From assembly GCA_002279765.1 (NCBI GenBank), contig NCCR01000176.1:1-9546 (forward strand): a stretch of DNA of 9,546 bases. The letters run 5' to 3'. Below, in pieces: positions 1 through 6,934 of the stretch. This DNA is from Verrucomicrobia bacterium 12-59-8. GTDB taxonomy: Bacteria > Verrucomicrobiota > Verrucomicrobiae > Verrucomicrobiales > Verrucomicrobiaceae. A program made the position numbers and the translations under genes. The stretch's first letter is position 1, and each line of letters starts with the position of its first letter. The notes beneath the pieces are model-generated. The model had not been told where the DNA came from. It did no database searches and saw nothing but the letters and a program-made list of their open reading frames with translations.

Positions 1-20
1 GCTTTTGTCAGGACAAGGCC

Positions 21-70
21 GGCGCGAATGTCTGCGGATGATCACGAATGGCGCGGGGTGGATTCGCGCC
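21..70. repeat. Inverted repeat at the left edge; no gene in 1-134
   Basis: GGCGCGAAT at 21-29 is the exact reverse complement of 62-70, with a 32-nt loop. There is no U-tract, so a typical Rho-independent terminator is unlikely. It follows the last gene of the run by 64 nt and could be part of an intergenic palindromic element or an mRNA-end structure. No convincing coding frame is seen in 1-134. Confidence 0.4.
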
Positions 71-134
71 CAGTCTCACCACATGCGGTTCATGCGCTTG
101 TCTGAGCGCTGCCCCTGCCTGGCATCCTGCTTGT

Positions 135-833
135 TTAAGTGATGTCTTCCCAAACCAAGGTCACCCCGTACGCTGTAGTGCTGAACACACGGCGTCCCTC
201 AAAACATGGAATCCTGCTGTTGTCCTCCGCAATGATTTGTTTTGCCGTTGCCTCGTCCACGCTCTCCAGAAATACGGCGACTACGTATCTAAAATGCCCC
301 TTGAAGACAAGTGTGTTGCAGCGCCCGGAATAGACCATCTCCAAGGGGCGTAAATCGGTCTGCCATTTTTCTGCCATTCCGGGAAGAATTGAAAATGAGG
401 GCAGGGCTTTTGTCGGATGAGGCTTTTCCTCGATCAGCAATTTCCTGAGAATGGCTGCATCTCCGGGATAATCGCGCAAAATGCTTGTGATTCCCCATTT
501 AAAGGCAGTGTTGCGAACCGTGGACGGCAGGAGGTGGCAGTACGAAAAAAATCCCATGATCACCAGCGATGCCAGGGCTTTGACGTCATGACGAAAAAAC
601 ATGCCGTCGTGAAATGATTTCCTCTTCTTTTTTCGATTGAAAAAAAGGCACGCACAGAACGAAACAGCCAGCACTAGGTATTTTTCAGGGCCGGTTAAAT
701 CAAACGCGATGTCCATGCCAAACCTGCGCCCATTGGAATAATCCATCCAAAAGCCAAGGAGCAAGCCAAGCATCAGCCACAGGCTTGATTTGAAGAACCG
801 GCTGGAAAAAAAACTGGCATTCAATTGAATCAT
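135..833 (-). CDS. Membrane protein with three N-terminal TM segments and a periplasmic domain; candidate immunity protein
   Basis: This 232-residue protein starts at the ATG at 833, with a weak AAGG eight bases upstream. Hydrophobic segments lie at about 16-30, 51-65 and 85-102. The basic cluster RKKKRK (67-72) fixes the loop between TM2 and TM3 in the cytoplasm, so the C-terminal ~130 residues should be periplasmic. The C-terminal domain contains LRKLLIEEKP (129-138) and VFSTTAYG (216-223). These faintly echo the LK..LL.EKP and LFTT..G motifs of the repeats in the protein starting at 8858, but the spacing differs. No known family is recognised. Its place directly after the type-44-like toxin gene and its short size suit an immunity protein. 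Base composition is much lower in GC than in the HEAT gene (24 of 60 bases at 601-660), suggesting separate origin. Confidence 0.8.
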   Translation of the reverse strand: MIQLNASFFSSRFFKSSLWLMLGLLLGFWMDYSNGRRFGMDIAFDLTGPEKYLVLAVSFCACLFFNRKKKRKSFHDGMFFRHDVKALASLVIMGFFSYCHLLPSTVRNTAFKWGITSILRDYPGDAAILRKLLIEEKPHPTKALPSFSILPGMAEKWQTDLRPLEMVYSGRCNTLVFKGHFRYVVAVFLESVDEATAKQIIAEDNSRIPCFEGRRVFSTTAYGVTLVWEDIT

Positions 834-839
834 GCCTGG

Positions 840-880
840 AACCTTAGTTTGAGAGTGACGGAAGGGTCAAACCTTAGTTT
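840..880. repeat. Pair of 11-bp direct repeats between toxin gene C and its downstream gene
   Basis: AACCTTAGTTT occurs at 840-850 and 870-880, a 30-bp period. On the minus strand the second copy spans part of the toxin stop codon. The first places AAGG eight bases before the ATG at 833, so it may serve as the ribosome binding site. Confidence 0.7.
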
Positions 881-2600
881 AAAACCGGCGACGTTCCTGC
901 GGCCTTGATGGATGAGAGGCTGGAGGTGGAGCCATCCACCAATAGTTCCCAGGCTTGGTTTCAGGGGTGTGTCTATGAGGGGACCAGCCTCTTTGGCGAG
1001 CATCTGCATAATCATAGCCGATCCAAAACCAGGTTTGCCTGTCTAAATGGAGAGATTTCCATTTGGAGGGACTTTTTGCCAGCCAGGCTGCTAGAAACTG
1101 CGCGGCTTCAAACTTGCTATAACCTGCAATCCGCACCCACTGACCGACGACATTGTAATTGATCTCCCAGCTATAGTAGGGGTCGGATTTCCCCCGTACC
1201 ATGGGTTTGATGTGTGGATTTTCATATTGAGGTTTCGGGCTTTCGACAAGCTCAAAACCAGAACCGCGCGTTCCTTCATATCCCGGATGAAACTCCTCTT
1301 TTGGTTCGATGTGGTAGAGATACGCGTCGTCGGCGCGTGTCATGAGCTCCCAGAATGTCATTCCGAATAAGTCGCTCTTGGCGATCAACCCTCGCTGATA
1401 GTCCAGTTCCATGAGTCGTGTCAGCTCATCGGTGGAGATTGGCATATTGCCCAGACCCTTTTTGTCATAGACGGCTCGTCGCTCGAGCAGCAGTTCTGCC
1501 ATATCATCTCTAATTTTGAGGACTTCATTTGAGTCTGGCTGGTCTGGATCTGCGCTTCTTCCTGGCCGCAGTGCGCCTGTGTCCCCGGCCACTGAGACAT
1601 TGTTTGATGAGGTCCCCCGTCCTTCATCCATCTTGTCTGAGGCTTGTCCCTGATAGGGGCTGACGGACTGGCTATGCGCTGCGGGGTTGTTGCCGTTTGC
1701 CGGCGGAGTGGACCCACGCACTGGCTGCTGCTGCGCTGCAATGGATCGTTGCGATTCTTGGAGGCGTTGTTGTGACGAGGTCCCGCTGGCACCTCTTCCC
1801 ATATGCTGCCTCAAAAACGACTCTGGCGCGCTACGCTTTTCAAAGATGCGGCCTCGGGTCAGGGCGGGGCGGCTGTCTTGAGCGGGGGCTTCTCTAGTGG
1901 GAGAGTCCGGGGTGGGAGAATGGAAGGCATCGCGGAGGTCTTGCGGGGAGGGGGAGAAGCCGCTGCTGCTTGTGGTGGACGTGCTCGCGGCAGCGGGAGG
2001 CGCGGCATCGAAGCGGGAGCTGCGGACGGGGCGGTTCAGGCTGGAGCGGCCCGCATCCTCATCGTGATCCTGCGGGGGCAGGTCTTGGGCGGTGATGCGG
2101 GGCATGTACCAGGGCCTGTCGTCAGCGTGGTCTTGCGGGGCGGTGTCGTCCTCGGGGTTGGCTTCTGAAGGAGGGGGATCATCCTGATCCTCCAGTCGGG
2201 TGGGCGCGGGGCTGGAGGGTGTGGCGGAGCGTGGAGGGATCGGGGCGATCTCTCTCCGTGGGCTGTCTTCCCGGAGCGGGCCGCTGGAAGCCGCAGGATT
2301 GTCACGCACCGGCAGGTGGCTGAAGGCGCGGACGCCTCCAGCGCGGGGCATGGGCTGCATGACGTCCTCGTCCTCCTCGTCCTCCTCGTCCTCCTCGTCT
2401 TCGAGGTGATCTGGACGGCGGACACGGGTTTGAAGATGAAGGCCATGGGAAAAGTCTTGGGCCTGGATTCGGGGATGCAAGTAAAAAGATACCGGAGTAT
2501 GGTATGAGATGGTTTTAAAAGCCGTGTGGAACGCCGGCGGAGATGATATGGCGTGAAATGCAGGATGCCCGCCGCTTGGCCGCTGACGGCGGCGGCGCAT
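879..2600 (-). CDS. Polymorphic-toxin-like protein, shared N-terminal module plus type-44-like toxin tip; start unclear (19-nt deletion)
   Basis: The frame is open from 2609 to a TAA at 879. From TRVRRPDHLEDEE (coded just left of 2431) to the FEKR motif it matches the N-terminal module of the gene starting at 6934. A poorly conserved Gln/Ser/Pro linker follows, then a folded tip of about 200 residues with YYSWEINYNVVGQWVRIAGY and, further on, FWIGYDYADARQRGW. This layout (Asn-Tyr..Gly....Gly-Tyr/Phe, later Ile/Gly-Tyr-Asp-Tyr) resembles the polymorphic toxin type 44 domain (Ntox44); that call is from memory of the family and moderate at best. The ATG equivalent to the paralogue's start (2446) is out of frame here, because 19 nt present in the paralogue are missing next to it. 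In-frame alternatives are ATG 2600, TTG 2480 and ATG 2360; none has a good ribosome site, and I list 2600 only as the longest ATG. The gene may be a pseudogene at its 5' end. The membrane protein 45 nt downstream is its candidate immunity partner. Confidence 0.75.
   Translation of the reverse strand: MRRRRQRPSGGHPAFHAISSPPAFHTAFKTISYHTPVSFYLHPRIQAQDFSHGLHLQTRVRRPDHLEDEEDEEDEEDEDVMQPMPRAGGVRAFSHLPVRDNPAASSGPLREDSPRREIAPIPPRSATPSSPAPTRLEDQDDPPPSEANPEDDTAPQDHADDRPWYMPRITAQDLPPQDHDEDAGRSSLNRPVRSSRFDAAPPAAASTSTTSSSGFSPSPQDLRDAFHSPTPDSPTREAPAQDSRPALTRGRIFEKRSAPESFLRQHMGRGASGTSSQQRLQESQRSIAAQQQPVRGSTPPANGNNPAAHSQSVSPYQGQASDKMDEGRGTSSNNVSVAGDTGALRPGRSADPDQPDSNEVLKIRDDMAELLLERRAVYDKKGLGNMPISTDELTRLMELDYQRGLIAKSDLFGMTFWELMTRADDAYLYHIEPKEEFHPGYEGTRGSGFELVESPKPQYENPHIKPMVRGKSDPYYSWEINYNVVGQWVRIAGYSKFEAAQFLAAWLAKSPSKWKSLHLDRQTWFWIGYDYADARQRGWSPHRHTPETKPGNYWWMAPPPASHPSRPQERRRF
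1872..1968. repeat. Second conserved block of N-terminal module, copy in gene C
   Basis: Partner of 6377-6473 (88 of 97 bases identical). Similarity fades just left of this block, where the effector-specific linker and tip begin. Confidence 0.88.
2056..2158. repeat. Conserved block of N-terminal module, copy in gene C
   Basis: Partner of 6561-6663 (99 of 103 bases identical). Silent sites are conserved too, which points to recent duplication or gene conversion rather than protein-level selection alone. Confidence 0.9.
2365..2403. repeat. 9-bp tandem repeat encoding an acidic Asp-Glu-Glu tract
   Basis: Three perfect copies of TCCTCCTCG (2371-2397) are flanked by partial copies, coding repeated Glu/Asp on the minus strand. 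The unit is a multiple of three, so copy-number change alters tract length without shifting frame. The paralogue has only a short non-repeated acidic run at the same place. Confidence 0.85.
2450..2469 (-). promoter_or_regulatory. Conserved 20-bp leader before toxin gene C
   Basis: Identical to 6938-6957 and in the same place relative to the conserved ATG (2444-2446). The upstream intergenic DNA differs between the two copies. A short interrupted palindrome (ATACC, 7 nt, GGTAT) lies just upstream near 2490-2506. Confidence 0.35.
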
Positions 2601-2611
2601 CGGGGGCAAAA

Positions 2612-5089
2612 TCAGCGCGCTTTTTCACTCGCCTTCAGGGCGGCCTGCACATCCTGCAGGGCGGTGGCGCAGTCGGGGGCGGGGTCTGTGGCAAGCTGGG
2701 TGGCGAGGGGGAGCAGGGCTTTGCGCAGCGGCTCGTCCAGAGGGTGAGATTTGAGATGAGTGGTGAGGAACAGGCTGGTGCGGCGGGCCATGGCGTGGCG
2801 CAGCGCGGTGTGCCCGGCATCGGCACCAGCGTTGTGCGGCCAGAGGCGGGAGATGAGGGTGAGGATTTCCTGCGGCGGGGTGTCTCCCAGCGGCGGGTCG
2901 GTCTGGGTGCTGCCGAGCCAGCGCACGGCCTGGAGGTGGGCGGGGTTGCGGCCGAGCCAGAGGTGGAGGTAAAAGCGCAGCTCGGCATCGGGCCCGCCAG
3001 CATAGGTTTTGGCGAGGAGTTCTGCGACCTGCGCGTCTGACGCGGGATGGATGCCGGAGACGCCGAGCGTCCGGTAGATGGCGAGCCGGACCTCGTACTC
3101 AAGCTCTGGTGCATCCAGCATGGCGATGAGGCGTTGCTGTGTGTGCGGGGGGAGTTTGTCTCCCATCTGCGCGAGGGAGAGGGCGGCATCCCAACGTGTC
3201 TGGTAGGGACCTGCCCCGTGCTGAATCACGCCGAGCAGGGCTGTCTGCGCCTCCGGTGACATTTTCTCTCCCAGATTTCCGAGGGCAGGCACGGCGATCT
3301 CGATGGGGAACTCGTCAGCAGTGTTCACGTCGTCTGCTTCCAGGCTGGCGGCAGGTGGGTTCTTTACGGCGGCAGAGGGGGGATCAATTGGCGGTTGAGC
3401 GTCAGTGGCGGGCGGAGCGGGTGCCGGAGTTGTGCTGGCGGGAGGGGGCGGGTTAGCAGGCGGCTGGATGATTGGACCAAAGGGATCGGGTCCCGTGAAA
3501 GTAGCTGGGGCAGGCTTGGGCTTGGCTATGGGGGGGCTAGGTGGGTGGGTGTTCCTTTGGAGGATGCCCACCAGCACCGGCGTGGCCTCCGGCGGCATGT
3601 GCGGGCCCAGTGCCTGCATGGCCAGCAGCGCGTGGTAGCGCAGGGTGGGTTTCTGATTCTGATCCTGCAGGATGGCGAGCAGCGCTTTCTTTGCCTCCGG
3701 GCTGGCGTCTGCTCCCAGGCACCCGAGGGTGTGCGCGGCCTGCCTGCGCGTCTCGAGGCGGGCTTTTTCATCCTGCATGCTGGCCAGCAGCGCGCGCTGC
3801 ACCTCCGGCGGCAGCTCGCCACGCTTGGCGAGCGGCTGAAGAACATGCCAGGCGAGGCTCTCCTGGGCGGCATTGCTGAGGGTCGGGCTCAAAAACTCGG
3901 CGAGCACGGTGCGTAGAAATGCCGGGCTGGGATGGGCGCCTGCCTGTGCCATGATGCTCAGCTCGGCTCCCAGGCGGCTGCGTTCCATCATGTCGCGGAT
4001 GTGTTTCGGTGATGACGGCAGAGCCTGCGGAGGAGTGCGCGCGGCTTTGAGAAAGCGATCCAGCAACCCCTGCTGCAGGGCCGGTGGCATCTCAGGGCCT
4101 GCCAGCACCAGTGCCTCCCTCGCCTGCTGGTGAAACAGGAGGTGGGAGTTTCTGGTATCTTCGTCCGCATTCACCGGAGGCGTCTCGTCATACACGGCCA
4201 GCAGCGCCTGCTGCACCTCCGGTGGCATCTGCGCCCCGAGCCGCGCCAGGGCGGCGGGCACCACGTAGCGCAGGCTGCGGTCGGCCGTGGGATCGCGCAG
4301 CACGGAAAGGAGAAACTGCTGTGCCTGCGCTGGCATCTGCGGCCCGAGGCGGCCCATGGCCCCGACGGCGGCGATGCGCAGCGTGGAGTCTGCATGGGCG
4401 TCCAGCAGCGCAGCCAGCATGGCCTGGCGTAGCTGCGGAGGCATGTGTGTGCCCAGGTGTGCCAGTGCATTCGCCGCATAGCTTGCCTGCGGCTTCTTCA
4501 TGAGTGAAAGCAGCGCCTCCAGCGTGGCGGGTGCCATGGCGGCCCCCAGATCTCCCAGTGCTTTGCTGGCCTCCAGCTGTTGCAGTATGTCAGCGCCGTC
4601 GCTCTGGAGAAAGGCCACCATCTCCAGCTGCACCTCGGGGATCATGCCACTGCCCAGCCGCCCCAGCGCCTGTGTGGCGGCACCTTGCGCCCGGCGCCCG
4701 GCCGCCTTGTCATTCTGCAGGTGTGCCAGGGCGCGTTGCACTTCCGGCGGCACCTGCGCGCCCAGTTGTCCGACAGCCTGCGCCGCCAGCATATGCATCT
4801 CCTGATCGGAGAGCCCCAGCCAGAGCAGCCACTGCGCCGTGGGCAGGTGAATCTGCGCCACCCATTGCTTCCGTCTACAGTAGTCCAGCGCATGATCCCG
4901 CACTCCAAAGTCAGGATCCGCCAGCGCCGCCTCGATGCCCGCGCGCTGCCACGCCGCAGGCTGCTCTTCCGGCGGCATCCGCGGCATGGGCTGTGATGAC
5001 ACCGCGGAGAGCTGCATGCAGGCCAGAACTGCAAGCGCGAGGGCTCCATGGCGCAGTGCGCGGCGTTTTTGGTCCAAGGAGGGGGGCAT
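2612..5089 (-). CDS. Secreted HEAT-repeat protein; candidate periplasmic immunity protein or scaffold
   Basis: This 825-residue protein starts at the ATG at 5089. The N-terminus MPPSLDQKRRALRHGALALA has a basic n-region and a hydrophobic stretch (about 16-28), so it is exported. VLAC at 21-24 is a poor lipobox, so cleavage after AVSS (about 33) is as likely. A GTG at 5185 would bury the signal peptide. The mature part has about 13 HEAT-like units of about 35-45 residues of the form ALG.LG..MPPEVQ.ALL..L.D, first in a block at about 106-508 and again at about 596-690. Between them lies a proline/alanine/threonine-rich linker (515-581). The last ~130 residues are helical without the MPPE signature. 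Such solenoids bind proteins rather than catalyse. It lies 147 nt after the metallopeptidase gene and before the second toxin-like gene. HEAT-type solenoids are known among immunity proteins of polymorphic toxin systems; that role here is inferred from position and export. GC content is very high (48 of 60 bases at 4201-4260). Confidence 0.9.
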   Translation of the reverse strand: MPPSLDQKRRALRHGALALAVLACMQLSAVSSQPMPRMPPEEQPAAWQRAGIEAALADPDFGVRDHALDYCRRKQWVAQIHLPTAQWLLWLGLSDQEMHMLAAQAVGQLGAQVPPEVQRALAHLQNDKAAGRRAQGAATQALGRLGSGMIPEVQLEMVAFLQSDGADILQQLEASKALGDLGAAMAPATLEALLSLMKKPQASYAANALAHLGTHMPPQLRQAMLAALLDAHADSTLRIAAVGAMGRLGPQMPAQAQQFLLSVLRDPTADRSLRYVVPAALARLGAQMPPEVQQALLAVYDETPPVNADEDTRNSHLLFHQQAREALVLAGPEMPPALQQGLLDRFLKAARTPPQALPSSPKHIRDMMERSRLGAELSIMAQAGAHPSPAFLRTVLAEFLSPTLSNAAQESLAWHVLQPLAKRGELPPEVQRALLASMQDEKARLETRRQAAHTLGCLGADASPEAKKALLAILQDQNQKPTLRYHALLAMQALGPHMPPEATPVLVGILQRNTHPPSPPIAKPKPAPATFTGPDPFGPIIQPPANPPPPASTTPAPAPPATDAQPPIDPPSAAVKNPPAASLEADDVNTADEFPIEIAVPALGNLGEKMSPEAQTALLGVIQHGAGPYQTRWDAALSLAQMGDKLPPHTQQRLIAMLDAPELEYEVRLAIYRTLGVSGIHPASDAQVAELLAKTYAGGPDAELRFYLHLWLGRNPAHLQAVRWLGSTQTDPPLGDTPPQEILTLISRLWPHNAGADAGHTALRHAMARRTSLFLTTHLKSHPLDEPLRKALLPLATQLATDPAPDCATALQDVQAALKASEKAR

Positions 5090-5236
5090 GACCTGAATGT
5101 TGATGAGCCGGCGCTGCTCTGGCAAATTTAAAATGGAGAGTGCTTCCACGAGAAATGCCGCCACGATGTGCGCTGGCGCAGCCACGCCTGTGTCTCGGGA
5201 GCGAGCCTGGCTTCCAACCGGATATTCAGAGCCTGC

Positions 5237-5713
5237 TCAGTTGCCTCCCAAATGATCAAACCGCCACTGAATCAAATGATCCAGCGTGATGTTGTTTCCC
5301 AGAAGCTCAAGCACACGGGCGAAGTTGTACTGTCCATATTTCGTGCCTAATGGGAGTGGCCTTGGACTGTTGTCCTCGTGCCCGCCGGTTTCACCATGCT
5401 TGGTTTGTTTTTCCCAAAACATCTCGGCAATTTTCTTGGGGTCATTGACCGGGTGGGCTTCAAGTTCCGCTTTGATTTCCGCAGCAGTGAGTTCTGCGGT
5501 GACGATGTTGGCGGCGCGCACGGCTTCATTTTCTTTGTAGTCCGTGGGATGAGGTTGGTTGTCCGTGGGATGAATCATGTCATCCTCATCTGCCCGCACT
5601 TTCACTGCTTGGTTAAGTTCGGCCCTTCCTTGAGAGATGGCGGCGTTCACCTCTTCCTCGGTCAGTGTATTTTTGCCCGTCGCAGCCATTTTGGCTCTTT
5701 TGGCTGCTTCCAA
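5237..5713 (-). pseudogene. Downstream in-frame remainder of the metallopeptidase tip, after the amber codon
   Basis: This is the same reading frame as the gene ending at 5717, separated only by TAG and one His codon. It could be opened by a TTG at 5713 or an ATG at 5689, but neither has a convincing ribosome binding site. The sequence reads on as a natural continuation: a helical stretch (LTEEEVNAAISQGRAELNQ), then YKENEAVRAANIVTAEL. That Glu-rich segment resembles the third-ligand helix of M91-type metallopeptidases (E..AVR..N...AE), with Glu61 or Glu63 of this segment as candidate zinc ligand. The end (about residues 95-158) contains TKYGQYNFARVLELLGNN. Expressed alone it would lack HExxH. 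Read together, the two parts make a 565-codon gene, close in length to the paralogue C. The simplest view is one gene with a nonsense mutation. Confidence 0.7.
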
Positions 5714-5716
5714 ATG

Positions 5717-5719
5717 CTA
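5717..5719 (-). other. In-frame amber stop (TAG) splitting the metallopeptidase gene
   Basis: The minus strand reads CAT GGC ATC CAG GGA TAG CAT TTG GAA GCA, that is H-G-I-Q-G-stop-H-L-E-A, with no shift of frame on either side. A single C-to-T change from CAG would explain it. It sits between the two histidine zinc ligands and the probable Glu ligand, so termination here removes the active site. Confidence 0.85.
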
Positions 5720-6934
5720 TCCCTGGATGCCATGAGAGATCTCATGAGACAACGTGCCGCTTTTGAGGGTTGCTGGATTGATGTGGACGATGATGGTGCC
5801 ATCGGGGCCAGTTTCTGAAAATGCCTCCTGTTCCTTTTGATCCTTTCTCTTTGGATCATAGGGTATCATTTTGATGACGACCTGTTTTCCCGACAGCTCA
5901 ATGGCACGCTTGAGCAATGCTGCGGCAGTGGGAGAGCCAGCCAGCTCTGCGCGCATGATGGAACGTACGGTGTCGCCAAATTTGCGGCCCCTGGCATCCA
6001 CCGATGCTTCGTCCGCTGGATGTATGGTGAGCGGTTTCGGCACATTTATGGTAGAACCTGGTACCGTGGGCTGGGATGCTGAAGGCGCGGCTTGCGTTGG
6101 GATTGAGGCAGGGGCTTGAGCCGGTGAAGCCGCACCTGGCACTTCGGGGCTGCTGCCCGTGGTGGGGGTAGCAGGGTTGCGTCCTTGAGGCTGCGGCGGT
6201 GCAGCACCACGGGTGTCAGTCACGGACTGGGCGTAGTTTGCAAGGTGGCTTCTGAAATCCTCAGGGCTGCTCTTGGGTGCCTTGGCTGCCAGGCTTTGGA
6301 ACTGGCCTGCGCTCTGACCTCGGAGGCCGGGAGGCAGGCGTTTTTCAAAAAAGCGGCCTCGGGGCAGGGGCGGAGTGCTGTCCTGAGCGGCGGCTTCTCC
6401 GGTAGGAGAGTCTGGAGTGGGAGAATGGAAGGCGTCGCGGAGGTCTTGCGGGGAGGGGAAGAAGCCGCTGCTGGAGGTGCTGCGGTCTGCGGGAGGCGTG
6501 TCGTCGAAGCGGGAGCTGCGGGTGGTGTTTTCCCAGGGGTTGGGGACGGGGGCGTGTGCGTCCTCATGATGATCCTGCGGGGGCAGGTCTTGGGCGGTGA
6601 TGCGTGGCATGTACCAAGGCCTGTCGTCAGCGTGGTCTTGCGGGGCGGTGTCGTCCTCGGGGTCGGGGTAAGGCTCGGGTGGGCGTCCGGTGTCTTGGTC
6701 GTCATCCGGCTCGGTGTGCGGGCGCGGGCGTCCGACGGGTGTGGCGGGGCGTGTGGAGAGCGGGTCTGAGAAGTCTGCCTGGGCGCGCACCGGCTGCGGC
6801 AGGTGGCTGAAGGCGCGGACGCCGCCGGCGCGGGGCATGGGCTGCATGTCGTCGTCCTCCTCCTCGTCTTCGAGGTGATCTGGGCGGCGGACACGGGTTT
6901 CAGGAAGGTGGGAGGTGGAGAAGATGAAGGCCAT
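5717..6934 (-). CDS. Polymorphic-toxin-like protein with HExxH metallopeptidase tip, interrupted by an in-frame amber codon
   Basis: The ATG at 6934 opens MAFIF followed by RVRRPDHLEDEEED. Residues 1-200 are low-complexity, acidic and proline-rich, and nearly match the gene ending at 879: MQPMPRAGGVRAFSHLP (30-46), DDRPWYMPRITAQDLPPQDH (103-122), SPQDLRDAFHSPTPDSPT (161-178), FFEKR (195-199). Residues 200-300 are a Pro/Ala/Gln linker. A folded domain starts near 310 and reads DGTIIVHINPATL then SHEISHGIQG, with the zinc-binding HEISH at 397-401 (5732-5746). This resembles the M91/NleD-like metallopeptidase tips of effectors and toxins. A TAG at 5717-5719 stops translation four codons after HEISH; the frame then stays open for 159 more codons (to 5237) and holds the likely third zinc ligand. 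The product from the ATG is therefore an incomplete enzyme unless the amber codon is read through. The next gene downstream is the secreted HEAT protein, a candidate immunity partner. No clear Shine-Dalgarno is seen. Confidence 0.8.
   Translation of the reverse strand: MAFIFSTSHLPETRVRRPDHLEDEEEDDDMQPMPRAGGVRAFSHLPQPVRAQADFSDPLSTRPATPVGRPRPHTEPDDDQDTGRPPEPYPDPEDDTAPQDHADDRPWYMPRITAQDLPPQDHHEDAHAPVPNPWENTTRSSRFDDTPPADRSTSSSGFFPSPQDLRDAFHSPTPDSPTGEAAAQDSTPPLPRGRFFEKRLPPGLRGQSAGQFQSLAAKAPKSSPEDFRSHLANYAQSVTDTRGAAPPQPQGRNPATPTTGSSPEVPGAASPAQAPASIPTQAAPSASQPTVPGSTINVPKPLTIHPADEASVDARGRKFGDTVRSIMRAELAGSPTAAALLKRAIELSGKQVVIKMIPYDPKRKDQKEQEAFSETGPDGTIIVHINPATLKSGTLSHEISHGIQG
6377..6473. repeat. Second conserved block of N-terminal module, copy in gene B
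   Basis: It matches 1872-1968 with 9 mismatches in 97 bases and no gaps, and encodes the SPQDLRDAFHSPTPDSPT region. It keeps the same 4505-bp offset as the 6561-6663 block. Confidence 0.88.
6561..6663. repeat. Conserved block of N-terminal module, copy in gene B
   Basis: It matches 2056-2158 with 4 mismatches in 103 bases and no gaps. It encodes the DDRPWYMPRITAQDLPPQDH region. Confidence 0.9.

Larger units (their letters stand above)
2311..2469. repeat. Duplicated 5' block of toxin gene C, copy 1
   Basis: This is the partner of 6798-6957. The 38-bp core 2432-2469 matches 6920-6957 with one mismatch and includes the ATG at 2444-2446. The copy lacks 19 nt at the 2431/2432 junction, which shifts that ATG out of the conserved frame. 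Confidence 0.85.

Noticed and set aside
21..70. Rho-independent terminator for the gene run
   Set aside because: The 9-bp arms have a 32-nt loop and no T-tract follows on the minus strand; kept only as an inverted repeat.
2036..2446. 136-residue frame from the conserved ATG of gene C as an independent gene
   Set aside because: It arises from the 19-nt indel; it reads Arg/Ser/Pro low-complexity sequence in the wrong frame of a conserved module.
2543..5091. Several plus-strand open frames opposite the HEAT gene
   Set aside because: High GC makes antisense frames open; they lack domain signs, while the minus frame has clear HEAT periodicity and a signal peptide.
5090..5236. Promoter with TTTTAAATT as -10 before the HEAT gene
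   Set aside because: No matching -35 element at proper spacing, so not listed as a feature.
5549..5575. Short tandem duplication encoding HPTD twice
   Set aside because: Only two imperfect copies inside the metallopeptidase remainder; too small to carry meaning alone.
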